In this document: positions 32,244 through 41,260 of the stretch, in pieces
Position numbering within the stretch: the first letter of the stretch is position 1
Layout of the letters: each line of letters begins with the position of its first letter
Assembly (NCBI RefSeq): GCF_003477995.1
Contig: NZ_QUEM01000001.1
Span: forward strand, 190,264-254,263
Source: Bacteroides sp. OF04-15BH
Lineage (GTDB): Bacteria > Bacteroidota > Bacteroidia > Bacteroidales > Bacteroidaceae
Length of the DNA: 64,000 nucleotides
Direction: 5' to 3'
Program-made: the position numbers and the translations under genes
Notes under the pieces: generated by a model
Told to the model about the DNA's origin: nothing
Databases searched by the model: none
The model's input: the letters and a program-made list of their open reading frames with translations, nothing else

Positions 32244-35204
32244 ATGAGTATCAGGCATTTCATCGTTGGGTTGCAACTTTTCGTTGTATCAGTCTTGGCA
32301 AATGCCCAGACCCAGCATCCAGATTCTCTTACTTTAGATGTCTTTCTGGAGGATTTTGTGAGTCTGAAACCGGTAGAAGAGGCAAAAGTGACTTTGTTTC
32401 ACGGAAAAGATACCACCTTTTTGGGAACAGGGCAGTATCGCTATATATATAAGGAGCCGGCTTGGTCTTATTTCTTCACGGCACGACTGCCGCTGCTCTC
32501 GTCCTGCTTTGTCAAGGTGGAGGCTGAAGGCTATGAGAGCGCTTTTGAGAAAGTGGATATTCCGAAAGACAAATATAAATTTGCGCCCACCCGTTACTGG
32601 CAAACCAAGATTCGTCTGTTCCCGATCCGAGAAGAGGTGCTGGGTAATGTGGAGGTTACGGCTTCCAAAATCCTGATGGTCAATAAAGGGGATACTCTGG
32701 AGTATAATGCCGAAGCGCTCCAGCTTTCGGACGGGGATATGCTGGAAACGCTGATTCGGAATCTGCCCGGAGTGCGGATTGATGAGCACGGTCGCATCAC
32801 GGTAAACGGAGAGTTTGTCAGCAGCCTGCTGATCAACGGAAAGGATTTCTTTAGTGGAGATCCGAGTGTGGCGCTCAAGGCACTGCCCGCCTATACCGTG
32901 CAGAAGGTAAAGGTGTATCGCAAGACTCCGTTGGGAGAGTTTGAGGATGTGTCCCGTGAACAGAAAGATCTGGTGATGGATGTGGGGTTGAAACGGAAGT
33001 ATATGGGCAGCTGGCTGCTGGAAGCAACCCTTTCGGGGGGAGCGGAAACTTCCGCACCGGCCACCGGACTCTATGCCGGAAGCTTGTCCCTGATGCGATA
33101 TACCGACCGCTCGAACATCGCTTTGTTTGGTAATGTGAACAATATCAACGATCTGTGGGCTACCACACAAATGGGAACTATCTGGGCCATCAATCCGGAT
33201 ATGGAATGGAATAAGGTTCAGATTGGCGGTTTGGGATTCAGTTTTGACGAGAGCAGGAAATTCCGGATGGCGACGGACTTGCTGGCTGTCTGCACGCAAG
33301 GCGACCTCCGCACGGAAACCGGTTCGGAAAGTTATGTGGAACATGGAAACATTTACAGAAAGTCAGCATTGAACCGGCATAACGACAAGACAGATCTGAA
33401 ATGGAAAGGCTGGATGGAATATAAGGATGAAGACTTTATTTTCTATCTGAAAGAACTGTCCCTGAATTACAGGCGCACGGATCATCACGCACAAAGCCGT
33501 TCGGTGTCCTTGGGAGCAGATGAAAAAGGCGAATATCCGGATGGTGAGTTGAACGACTTCTTTGCCCCTATGGGCAGTGAGGCCTACCTGCAAAGCCTGA
33601 TTAACCGGCGGCAGCAGATGACCTTGGGCATTCAGGAGGAACTGGGAGGCAAACTTACCGGAAACATTTCCCTGCGCGATCCGTGGTGGGGTAAGAAATA
33701 TACCCTGCGTTGGGGAGGCAACTACAAGAATACGCGCGACAAAAGTTATCAGGACGACCGTACGGAATACGGTGCGGCCGGTGTTACTGCCGGTACGGAC
33801 GGCTTCCGGCAGAATCGTTATGAAACGGCTCCGGTTACCCAATACGGTTATTATGCTTCTCTGGCCTTTCAGCCGGTAAACCGGAGTGTCCGGACCGACC
33901 GGAACCGGGAGTGGGGACTGACTCTGGATTTCTCGTACAAAGGCTCCTTTGAATATAAATCCGGCGAACGGTCGCTCTATCGTCTGGAAAATGTGGACGG
34001 ATGGCTGGCGCCCGACTGGGACTGCACGGACTGGAGTGATTTTGAAAACAGTTTGCGGGGAACCGGCGACAACTGGCAGGATGCGGTGGACTTGAACAAC
34101 ACCTGGCATACCGTGGAACGGAATTTCTGGCAGGATTTGCAGATCCGTTTCGGCAGTCGCGAAAAGCAGAACGGAAAATTCAGCTTCAGTGTGTCACCGA
34201 ACTTCCGCTTCCTGCATGCGGAAATCGAGGACTTGCGCGGAAATCAGGCACGCACCATAAGTCGCCGTTATGTCTTGCCGGAACCAAGTGTGCGGATGGC
34301 GTATGGCGGATTCAGCCTGAACTACCGCTATCGGGAAACAGCGCCCACACTGCTTTATCTGCTCGATGTGCGCGATGACAGCGACCCGCTGCATGTGTCT
34401 TTGGGAAATCCCGATCTAAGAAAGATGAAAAGCAATCAGGTGGGAGCCCGCTTCGAAAAGAGGACCACTGTGCGGCAGCGCATCTATTCCGTCAATACCG
34501 GATATGAATGGAACCGGGATGTCACGGTGATGGCCCGCACGTATGACCGCAACACCGGGCAGACGGTGACCCAACCGTTGAACACCGATGGCGACTGGCT
34601 GGCTACCGTAGGGGCCAACTACGGGCAGCGTCTGGACGAGGACGGCAAGCTGACGATGGATGCATCCAGTGCTTTTCGGCTGGGACATAGTGCGGATTAT
34701 GTATCCGACACTCCGGAAATGGGCACCGGAAGGCAGAATGTGCAGAACATTTCCTGGACCAATGACCTCAAACTGACCTACAGCTTTACCCGGCGCACCC
34801 GTCTGAAAGCTTTGGCCAACGCCAAATGGAGCCATGTGGACGGCGACCGTGCCGACTTTGTGAAGATTAAGGCTACAGACTTTTCTTATGGACTGGATTT
34901 CACGACCCAGTTGCCGGGCAAGCTGGATTTCGATACGAAAATCACGATGTATAGCCGTAGGGGATATGTCGATCCTTCCATGAACGACGATTGTCTGGTG
35001 TGGAATGTCGGTCTGGCGCGTACTTTCGGAAAGAACAAGAACTGGATTGTCAAGGCTTCGGCCAACGACCTGTTGCGTCAGATCTCCAACGTGCGCAACA
35101 CCATCAATGCCTACGGACGTACGGAGGTCCGTTATCATACTCTGTCGTCTTATGCCTTGCTGAAGGTGACCTATCGCCTGAATGTGGAGCCGAAGAAAGA
35201 CTGA
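32244..35204 (+). CDS. TonB-receptor-like outer-membrane protein (OMP_b-brl_3 type)
   Basis: A 986-residue outer-membrane protein. A signal peptide (to about residue 21, SVLANAQ) is followed by a carboxypeptidase-like beta-sandwich (SLTLDVFLEDFVSLKPVEEAKVTLF), then a plug-like domain with GDTLEYNAEALQLSDGDMLETLIRNLPGVRIDEHGRITVNGEFVSSLLINGKDFFSGDPSVALKALPAY. A long barrel ends in an aromatic-rich strand. This is the PF14905-type family. Such proteins lack a typical TonB box and SusD partner; many have unknown cargo. It stands alone on the plus strand just after the exporter operon, separated by the long inverted repeat. Whether it works with the exporter is unknown. Confidence 0.87.
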   Translation: MSIRHFIVGLQLFVVSVLANAQTQHPDSLTLDVFLEDFVSLKPVEEAKVTLFHGKDTTFLGTGQYRYIYKEPAWSYFFTARLPLLSSCFVKVEAEGYESAFEKVDIPKDKYKFAPTRYWQTKIRLFPIREEVLGNVEVTASKILMVNKGDTLEYNAEALQLSDGDMLETLIRNLPGVRIDEHGRITVNGEFVSSLLINGKDFFSGDPSVALKALPAYTVQKVKVYRKTPLGEFEDVSREQKDLVMDVGLKRKYMGSWLLEATLSGGAETSAPATGLYAGSLSLMRYTDRSNIALFGNVNNINDLWATTQMGTIWAINPDMEWNKVQIGGLGFSFDESRKFRMATDLLAVCTQGDLRTETGSESYVEHGNIYRKSALNRHNDKTDLKWKGWMEYKDEDFIFYLKELSLNYRRTDHHAQSRSVSLGADEKGEYPDGELNDFFAPMGSEAYLQSLINRRQQMTLGIQEELGGKLTGNISLRDPWWGKKYTLRWGGNYKNTRDKSYQDDRTEYGAAGVTAGTDGFRQNRYETAPVTQYGYYASLAFQPVNRSVRTDRNREWGLTLDFSYKGSFEYKSGERSLYRLENVDGWLAPDWDCTDWSDFENSLRGTGDNWQDAVDLNNTWHTVERNFWQDLQIRFGSREKQNGKFSFSVSPNFRFLHAEIEDLRGNQARTISRRYVLPEPSVRMAYGGFSLNYRYRETAPTLLYLLDVRDDSDPLHVSLGNPDLRKMKSNQVGARFEKRTTVRQRIYSVNTGYEWNRDVTVMARTYDRNTGQTVTQPLNTDGDWLATVGANYGQRLDEDGKLTMDASSAFRLGHSADYVSDTPEMGTGRQNVQNISWTNDLKLTYSFTRRTRLKALANAKWSHVDGDRADFVKIKATDFSYGLDFTTQLPGKLDFDTKITMYSRRGYVDPSMNDDCLVWNVGLARTFGKNKNWIVKASANDLLRQISNVRNTINAYGRTEVRYHTLSSYALLKVTYRLNVEPKKD

Positions 35205-35263
35205 TGAAAATCATACGTCTCGGAATCTTTGAATTTTTTAGACAACATTCTCTATTTTAATAT

Positions 35264-35271
35264 TATCTTTG
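35264..35271 (+). promoter_or_regulatory. Bacteroidota -7 element for the AAA/PD-(D/E)XK gene
   Basis: TATCTTTG matches TAnnTTTG and lies 24 nt before the chosen ATG at 35296. It makes the TTG at 35269 impossible as a start, since that codon lies within the promoter. Confidence 0.55.
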
Positions 35272-35295
35272 CGTAAAGATCAAAAAGAGAAGACC

Positions 35296-36867
35296 ATGAT
35301 GAAATATCCGATAGGCATTCAGAGCTTCGACCAGCTCATTGAAGATGGTTATATGTATGTAGACAAAACGGATTTGATTTACAAGCTGACTCATGAGGGA
35401 AAAATCTATTTTCTGAGTCGTCCACGTCGTTTTGGAAAGAGTCTGCTGGTTTCCACCTTAGAGAATTATTATCAGGGGCGGAAAGAGCTGTTCCGTGGTC
35501 TGGCCATGGAACGCCTGGAAACGGAGTGGGCGGTGTATCCGGTATTTCATGTGGATTTCAATGGTATGAACTTTACCAAAAGCGGTGTTTTGGAAGCGAT
35601 GCTTCTGGATTATGTCCGGAAATGGGAACGTGCATATTCTGTAGAAGCCAACGAAACTCTGGATGTTGGCCTTCGTTTCATCAATGTGCTGGAGGCTGCC
35701 CATCAACAGACCGGACGCCGTGCCGTGGTGCTTATCGATGAGTATGACAAGCCGATTCTGGATGTTCTGGATGTGGATACCGATCTGGAGAATCAGCATC
35801 GCAATATTCTGAAAGCATTTTATTCGGTCTTCAAGGGAGCGGACAGCCATTTGCAGTTTGTGCTGCTGACGGGAGTGACCAAGTTTTCTCAAGTCAGTGT
35901 GTTCAGTGGGTTCAACCAGCCTAAGGACATCAGTATGGATGCCCGTTACGAGGCTTTGTGTGGCATTACGCAGGAAGAGATTGACCATAATTTTGCGGAA
36001 CCGATAGCTGCTATGGCTGCCGAATACGAATGTACTCCGGAAGAAATGCGCCGGAAATTGAAAGCACACTACGACGGTTATCACTTCAGCGACCGTATGA
36101 CGGATATTTATAATCCGTTCAGTCTGCTCAATGCATTGGACAGTCTTCGTATTCGTGACTATTGGTTCAGTACGGGCACACCGACCTATCTGATTCGCTT
36201 ACTCTCTCACTTCAAGGAGAATATGAACGAACTGACAGGTAAGTATTACCCTCCGGAGGAGTTTATCGACTACAAGGCCGATGTGGAACGTCCCCTGCCG
36301 ATGATTTACCAGAGTGGTTATCTGACGGTGAAGGCTTATGACCGGGACTTTAATACCTTCCTGCTCGATTTTCCGAACAATGAGGTGAAGAACGGATTTC
36401 TTACGATGCTTTCGGCTGCTTATCTGAAGCCGGCGGAAAATACGGGTGGCTGGATTCGCAGTCTGGTGGTGGCTTTGCGTCAGGGCGATGTGGAGCGGGT
36501 GCATACTCTGTTTACCTCGTTCCTTTCGAGCATTCCCTATACGATGCGACGCAAGGAAGATGAGGCGGAGCGGGAGCGTTACTTCCAGTATACATTCTAT
36601 CTGATCCTGCGTCTGGTGAGCGTGTACACGGTGTATGTGGAGAAGGTGCAGAGTCAAGGTCGTGTGGACTGTGTGCTGGAAACGGCTGACTATGTTTATA
36701 TCTTTGAGTTCAAACTGGACGGCACGGCTGAAGAAGCCTTACAACAGATTGAGGAGAAAGGCTACGCCCGTGAATATGTTGCCGACAACCGGAAACTGTA
36801 TTGCATCGGTGCCAGCTTCTCTTCGGAAACGGGCACAATCAGTGACTGGGGCGTGCGCCCAAAATGA
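35296..36867 (+). CDS. AAA-ATPase-like protein with C-terminal PD-(D/E)XK nuclease domain
   Basis: A 523-residue cytoplasmic protein of the family annotated as AAA_ATPase-like (PF09820) plus PDDEXK_9 (PF08011), which is often present in many copies in Bacteroides genomes. The N-terminus has the family signature IGIQSFDQLIEDGYMYVDKTDLIYKL. The ATP site is FLSRPRRFGKSLLVSTL and Walker B is VVLIDEYDKPIL. The C-terminal nuclease fold is VDCVLETADYVYIFEFKLDGTAEEALQQIEEKGYA with the EFK catalytic core. The biological role is not established; defence or genome maintenance have been suggested for related families. The start was chosen at ATG 35296, since an upstream TTG lies inside the promoter. Confidence 0.88.
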   Translation: MMKYPIGIQSFDQLIEDGYMYVDKTDLIYKLTHEGKIYFLSRPRRFGKSLLVSTLENYYQGRKELFRGLAMERLETEWAVYPVFHVDFNGMNFTKSGVLEAMLLDYVRKWERAYSVEANETLDVGLRFINVLEAAHQQTGRRAVVLIDEYDKPILDVLDVDTDLENQHRNILKAFYSVFKGADSHLQFVLLTGVTKFSQVSVFSGFNQPKDISMDARYEALCGITQEEIDHNFAEPIAAMAAEYECTPEEMRRKLKAHYDGYHFSDRMTDIYNPFSLLNALDSLRIRDYWFSTGTPTYLIRLLSHFKENMNELTGKYYPPEEFIDYKADVERPLPMIYQSGYLTVKAYDRDFNTFLLDFPNNEVKNGFLTMLSAAYLKPAENTGGWIRSLVVALRQGDVERVHTLFTSFLSSIPYTMRRKEDEAERERYFQYTFYLILRLVSVYTVYVEKVQSQGRVDCVLETADYVYIFEFKLDGTAEEALQQIEEKGYAREYVADNRKLYCIGASFSSETGTISDWGVRPK

Positions 36868-36951
36868 CAAAAGGATTCGATACTTCATTCTGAATTCAGA
36901 TAAATTTCCTTTTGGGAATTTGCAAGTCTCATCATTTTTTACGAATATTGC

Positions 36952-36989
36952 AAACAGGTGGTCCATACGTGGGCTGCCTGTTTTGTTTT
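36952..36989 (+). terminator. Hairpin with T-rich tail directly before the SLC13 gene
   Basis: Arms AAACAGG (36952-36958) and CCTGTTT (36977-36983), with an inner CCA/TGG pair, are followed by TTTTGTTTT. It could end the transcript of the preceding gene, but it sits only about 20 nt before the next ATG (37011), so it may be a leader element of the symporter gene. Confidence 0.55.
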
Positions 36990-37010
36990 ACTATTAAAAA
37001 ATAAAATACC

Positions 37011-38459
37011 ATGACAACACCCTGCTTTGAATCTTTGAAGCTGAACCGAAAGCAGATGATCATGCTGCCGGTAATTGTACTTGTGACTGCCTTTTTGTGG
37101 CTGGTGCCGACTTCCTTTTACGGTATAGACGGACTGACGATTGTGGAACAGCGCACCATCGCGCTTTTTGCCTTTGCCGCCCTGATGTGGATGTTCGAGG
37201 TGATTCCTACCTGGACCACTTCCGTGATTCTGATTGTAACCATGCTGCTGACCATCTCCGACAGCAGTCTGCGTTTCCTGCGCGAAGGCCCTCCGGTAGA
37301 GGAACTCGGTTCTCTGGTCAGCTACAAGGCCATCCTGTCTACTTTTGCCGATCCGGTGATTATGCTCTTTCTGGGTGGTTTCATTCTGGCTATTGCCGCA
37401 ACCAAAGTGGGGCTTGATGTGCAGCTGGCCAAATGGCTGCTCTGGCCTTTCGGTAACAAACCGCAGAATGTGTTGCTCGGTTTTTTGCTGATTATCGGAC
37501 TGTTTTCCATGTTTATGAGTAATACGGCCACGGCTGCCATGATGCTTACCTTCCTGGCTCCCGTGCTGAAAACCCTGCCGGCTGACGGAAAAGGACGTAT
37601 CGGACTGGCTATGGCCATCCCCGTAGCGGCCAACCTGGGAGGTATCGGTACGCCAATCGGTACTCCGCCTAATGCCATTGCCCTGAGTTATCTGAACGAG
37701 CACCTGCACATGAACGTGGGTTTCAGTGACTGGACGCTGGTGATGTTTCCTTATGTGGTGGTGATGCTGCTCATCTCCTGGCGTGTACTGCTTTGGCTCT
37801 ATCCGTTCAAAGCCAAGACGGTGGAGCTGCATATTGAGAGTAAAGGCGTGAAAGGAGTGCGTACCTACATTGTATGGGGTACTTTTGCGGTGACTATCCT
37901 GCTGTGGATGTTTGATAAACTGACCGGCGTGAACTCTAATGTGGTAGCCATGATTCCGGTAGGTGTGTTCTGTGCTACGGGTATCATCACAAAAGAAGAT
38001 CTGAAGGAAATCAACTGGAGTGTGCTGTGGATGGTGGCCGGAGGTATCGCTCTGGGTGTGGCCATGAACAAGACCGGTCTGGCCGAGCATCTGGTTGAGT
38101 CCATTCCGTTTGATACCTGGATTCCGCTGGTGGTACTGATCGTATCCGGACTGTTGGGTTATTTCATTTCCAACTTTATTTCCAACACGGCGGCAGCCAA
38201 TCTGATTGTTCCGATTCTGAGTGCTGTGGCTGTAGGTATGGGTGAGTCGCTGAATGCCGTGGGAGGCGTGAAAACCTTGTTGGTCGGTGTGGCTCTGTCC
38301 ACTTCCTTGGCTATGCTCTTCCCGATTTCTACACCGCCGAATGCGCTGACCCATTCAACGGGACTGACTACTACGCGCGATATGACGCAGGTGGGACTGA
38401 TCATCGGTTTTATCGGTTTCATATTGGGATATGCGCTGCTTATCTTTGTGGGAATATAA
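37011..38459 (+). CDS. SLC13/DASS-type sodium:dicarboxylate/anion symporter
   Basis: A 482-residue inner-membrane symporter (about 11 to 12 helices) taking up dicarboxylates or sulfate-like anions with sodium. Both Ser-Asn-Thr signatures of the family are seen: MFMSNTATAAMMLTFLAPVL near the middle and FISNFISNTAAANLIVPILSAV near the end. The signature GIGTPIGTPPNAIALSY and its C-terminal counterpart FPISTPPNALTHSTG are the two internally repeated substrate-binding loops. A strong terminator follows at 38489-38523. The substrate is not resolved by sequence: succinate, citrate and sulfate transporters all share these motifs. Confidence 0.9.
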   Translation: MTTPCFESLKLNRKQMIMLPVIVLVTAFLWLVPTSFYGIDGLTIVEQRTIALFAFAALMWMFEVIPTWTTSVILIVTMLLTISDSSLRFLREGPPVEELGSLVSYKAILSTFADPVIMLFLGGFILAIAATKVGLDVQLAKWLLWPFGNKPQNVLLGFLLIIGLFSMFMSNTATAAMMLTFLAPVLKTLPADGKGRIGLAMAIPVAANLGGIGTPIGTPPNAIALSYLNEHLHMNVGFSDWTLVMFPYVVVMLLISWRVLLWLYPFKAKTVELHIESKGVKGVRTYIVWGTFAVTILLWMFDKLTGVNSNVVAMIPVGVFCATGIITKEDLKEINWSVLWMVAGGIALGVAMNKTGLAEHLVESIPFDTWIPLVVLIVSGLLGYFISNFISNTAAANLIVPILSAVAVGMGESLNAVGGVKTLLVGVALSTSLAMLFPISTPPNALTHSTGLTTTRDMTQVGLIIGFIGFILGYALLIFVGI

Positions 38460-38488
38460 AAAGCTTTTGATTTTTATTTGAAATATGA

Positions 38489-38523
38489 AAGGCCGGAGTC
38501 AGCAATCAGACTCCGGCCTTTTT
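38489..38523 (+). terminator. Rho-independent terminator after the SLC13 gene
   Basis: A perfect 12-bp stem (AAGGCCGGAGTC with GACTCCGGCCTT, eight-base loop) is followed by TTT. It is the strongest hairpin in this part of the window. Confidence 0.9.
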
Positions 38524-38576
38524 GCGATAAACGGAACATAAGAAAAGAAAAAAAGACTATAAGCAGAGAAAAATTG

Positions 38577-38584
38577 TATATTTG
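38577..38584 (+). promoter_or_regulatory. Bacteroidota -7 element for the glycosyltransferase gene
   Basis: TATATTTG matches TAnnTTTG, 54 nt before the ATG at 38639. No TTTG -33 box is seen at the usual distance. Confidence 0.5.
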
Positions 38585-38638
38585 CAGTGTGATGATGATT
38601 GATAATAACAGACGTAAAAACTAAGGTGTATAAATTAA

Positions 38639-39787
38639 ATGTTCGGAATATTTAATGATTGCTTTCCTCCGGTGATGGATGGCGTTTCTGTGGCAACACG
38701 CAATTATGCTTACTGGCTGCATCAGAAAGGAGAACAGGTTTGTGTGGTTACTCCTTCGGCTGATGAGTATGAAGACCGGGAACCGTTTCCGGTGTTGCGT
38801 TATTGTTCCATCCCTTTGATCTTCCGGAATCCTTATCGTATGGGCCTTCCGCAGTTTGACCGCCACATCCGGAAATCTCTGAATGAACTGCCCTTTTCTC
38901 TAGTACACGCGCATTGTCCTTTTTCTTCCGGAAAACTGGCTTTGCAACAGGCCCGTATGCGGCATATCCCTATGGTGGCTACCTTTCATTCCAAATATCG
39001 TGCCGATTTTGAGCGCTTTATGCCCATCAAGGCTGTCGTGGATTATCTGATACGCGATGTGGTGGACTTTTATAATCAGGCCGACGAAGTGTGGATTCCC
39101 CAGGCTTCGGTCGAAGAAACGCTTCGTGAGTATGGCTATCGTGGAAAGATTGAAGTGGTGGACAATGGAAATGATTTTGCCGGTACCTTTTCGGAGGAGG
39201 AGCGCAAACAGGTACGTCTTCAGTTGGGCCTGAAGGCAGACGAACCCCTGTTGCTCTTTGTGGGACAGCATATCTATGAAAAGAATCTGGATTTTCTGCT
39301 TCGTTCGGTGGCATTGCTGAAAGACATGCCTTTCCGGATGTTCTTTATCGGCACCGGATATGCAGCTTCGGCCTTGCAGGAGCTGGCCCGGCATCTGGGA
39401 CTGGAGAATCGGGTAAGTTTTCTGGGGCGCATTATCGAACGCGAACAGTTGCGCCGTTATTATCTGGCGGCCGATCTGTTCCTGTTTCCGTCGCGTTATG
39501 ACAATGCTCCGTTGGTGGTGCGCGAGGCCGCTGCTCTGCATACCCCTTCGCTGATGCTGGAAGGATCGACCGCTTCGGCAGTGATCCGAAACGGAGAGAA
39601 CGGGTTCCTGACCACTGAGAATACCGAAGAGTATGCCGGACGGATTCGCTCTATCTTACAGGATCCTGATTTGCTGGCACGGGTGGCACAGGGAGCATCC
39701 GACTCATTGGCCCGTTCGTGGGAAGATATTGCCGGCGAGGTGGCCGACCGTTACCGTAATCTGATGAACCGTTTTTCCAGAAAATAA
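38639..39787 (+). CDS. GT4-family glycosyltransferase (mannosyltransferase-like)
   Basis: A 382-residue cytoplasmic or membrane-associated glycosyltransferase with two Rossmann-like halves (GT-B). The N-terminal half has FNDCFPPVMDGVSVATRNYAYWLHQKGEQVCVVTP and HAHCPFSSGKLALQQARMRHIPMVATFHSKY, typical of GDP-mannose-dependent alpha-mannosyltransferases. The C-terminal half has LLFVGQHIYEKNLDFLLRSVALL and the EX7E motif area FLFPSRYDNAPLVVREAAALHTPSLM. It probably transfers a sugar to a lipid or diacylglycerol acceptor. The gene is 44 nt upstream of a flippase-like membrane gene, and the two probably work in one glycolipid pathway. The donor sugar is inferred only. Confidence 0.87.
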   Translation: MFGIFNDCFPPVMDGVSVATRNYAYWLHQKGEQVCVVTPSADEYEDREPFPVLRYCSIPLIFRNPYRMGLPQFDRHIRKSLNELPFSLVHAHCPFSSGKLALQQARMRHIPMVATFHSKYRADFERFMPIKAVVDYLIRDVVDFYNQADEVWIPQASVEETLREYGYRGKIEVVDNGNDFAGTFSEEERKQVRLQLGLKADEPLLLFVGQHIYEKNLDFLLRSVALLKDMPFRMFFIGTGYAASALQELARHLGLENRVSFLGRIIEREQLRRYYLAADLFLFPSRYDNAPLVVREAAALHTPSLMLEGSTASAVIRNGENGFLTTENTEEYAGRIRSILQDPDLLARVAQGASDSLARSWEDIAGEVADRYRNLMNRFSRK

Positions 39788-39831
39788 GGTGAACGGAAAA
39801 TGCAAGTGTTCTATTTCAATCCATTCCTTTT

Positions 39832-40854
39832 ATGAAGAATGAAGTTTTATTCAATCCGTTTTATATTGCCATTCCGATTGTCTTGGGACTGTCGGTAATC
39901 GGCTATCTGTTTTGGAAGGAGTTTGACCCTTCGCTTTTCGAAACGCTGCGCCCCACGGCCCGCATGTGGACGGGGATTTTGCTGGCTGTATTCTTTATGC
40001 TTTGCCAGAATTTTGCCCTGACACAACGCTTCAAGGTGTTGGTGGGACGGAAACTTTCCTGGAAGCAGGCCTTCCGGGTGAACATGCTCTGTGAGTTTAC
40101 TTCGGCGGCTACGCCTTCGGCAGTGGGAGGCAGCAGTCTGATAGCCGTTTACCTGCATCAGGAAGGGCTGTCGGGTGGAGAGGGAACCTCAATCATGATT
40201 GCCAATCTGTTTTTGGACGAACTGTTTTTGTCTTTGGCCAGTATTGTGGTGCTCCTTCTGGTGCCTACCGGCATTTTGTTTCCGGCTTCCATGCCTTTGG
40301 ATGCCGGCTTCCAGTTTGTCTTTATTGCCGTAGTAACCGTGGTGAGTCTGTGGACACTGATCCTCTATGTTGCTTTGTTCCATAAGGCCGTGTGGATCAG
40401 TAATATGCTCAAGGGGTTGTTCTCTTTACCTCTGTTGCGAAGATGGAAACCGGCTGTAGAGAAGCTCGGACAGGACTTGATTACCAGCTCGGAGGAAATC
40501 AGCAAACGGTCGCGCACTTTCTGGTTCAAATGCTTTCTGATTACGGCCTGGGCTTGGTGTTCCCGTTATTGGGTGGTCAATGCCTTGCTTTACGGCTTTA
40601 CAACCGGTGGAGACCATATTCTGGCTTTTGTCCGTCAGTTGGTCATCTGGATGGTGCTGGTAGTAACGCCCACTCCCGGAGGAAGCGGTTTTGGAGAATA
40701 TATGTTCCAGTCTTATTACAGTGATTTCTTTTCTATGGCCGGAACGGCTCTGGTAGTGGCCTGTCTGTGGCGCATCATTACCTATTATTCTTATCTGATA
40801 GGTGGTGTCTGCATTTTGCCGGGTTGGCTGAGAATGATTAACAAGCAGAAATAA
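39832..40854 (+). CDS. Flippase-like membrane protein (LPG_synthase_TM / UPF0104)
   Basis: A 340-residue inner-membrane protein of the lysylphosphatidylglycerol-synthase transmembrane family (YbhN/AglD2-like). Several helices are visible (YIAIPIVLGLSVIGYLFW, MWTGILLAVFFMLCQNFAL, LFLDELFLSLASIVVLLLVPTGIL, VFIAVVTVVSLWTLILYVALF). The family signature NMLCEFTSAATPSAVGGSSLIAVYLHQEGLS and VTPTPGGSGFGEYMF is clear. Members are linked to lipid or glycolipid translocation or to sugar-lipid synthesis. Linkage with the upstream glycosyltransferase is its best functional clue. Confidence 0.87.
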   Translation: MKNEVLFNPFYIAIPIVLGLSVIGYLFWKEFDPSLFETLRPTARMWTGILLAVFFMLCQNFALTQRFKVLVGRKLSWKQAFRVNMLCEFTSAATPSAVGGSSLIAVYLHQEGLSGGEGTSIMIANLFLDELFLSLASIVVLLLVPTGILFPASMPLDAGFQFVFIAVVTVVSLWTLILYVALFHKAVWISNMLKGLFSLPLLRRWKPAVEKLGQDLITSSEEISKRSRTFWFKCFLITAWAWCSRYWVVNALLYGFTTGGDHILAFVRQLVIWMVLVVTPTPGGSGFGEYMFQSYYSDFFSMAGTALVVACLWRIITYYSYLIGGVCILPGWLRMINKQK

Positions 40855-40904
40855 GTCGGGTAGCATGGTTCTATGAATCCTTATCCGGATGCTTTGGAAT
40901 TTTG

Positions 40905-40970
40905 TGCCGATCGTTTTGATTTTTCATGCTGATCATTTTGAAAAATCATGCTGATCATTTTAAATTATCT
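40905..40970. repeat. Three 22-bp tandem repeats
   Basis: Units begin TGCCGATCGTTTTGATTTTT, TGCTGATCATTTTGAAAAAT and TGCTGATCATTTTAAATTAT at 40905, 40927 and 40949. Units 1 and 2 form complementary tracts (GATTTTTC / GAAAAATC). The third merges into a hairpin (AAATTATCTT / AAGATAATTT). Confidence 0.7.
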
Positions 40971-41052
40971 TCAGGAAGATAATTTATTACTCTGCTCGGA
41001 GTAATTGGTAAACATGTGGCAAAGGACGACAAAAGAAATAGTTTAAGAGAGA

Positions 41053-41102
41053 AAATACCCCGGAGGCTATGCTGATTCAAGTACAGTCTCCGGGGTATTT
41101 TT
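41053..41102 (+). terminator. Strong rho-independent terminator
   Basis: A perfect 13-bp stem (AAATACCCCGGAG with CTCCGGGGTATTT) with a 22-base loop and a short T-tail separates the glycolipid genes from the glycan-degradation cluster. Confidence 0.85.
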
Positions 41103-41225
41103 GCAGATGAGAAGTCTTTTCCATATCTTTTTTCTTTTATAGGCAAACTGAGTGTAAAAGAATGTTTGTTTAATTAAAAATGATATAATTTTCTTTTTTA
41201 GTTTTCTTTTATGTAGAATATGGAT

Positions 41226-41260
41226 TATATTTGCCTTATTAAATAAAATATTTTATTAAG
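41226..41260 (+). promoter_or_regulatory. Promoter and AT-rich palindrome before the sialidase gene
   Basis: TATATTTG at 41226-41233 matches TAnnTTTG. Immediately after it lies a palindromic stretch (41235-41260) with the perfect 16-bp core AATAAAATATTTTATT at 41242-41257. The core covers the expected transcription start and resembles AT-rich ROK/NagC-type operators, though this link is inference. Confidence 0.5.

Noticed and set aside
36939..38354. Open frame of 471 codons on the minus strand
   Set aside because: It lies entirely antisense to the SLC13 symporter, which has two intact SNT/PPNA signatures. The frame is rich in His, Gln and Arg, as expected for an antisense reading of such genes.
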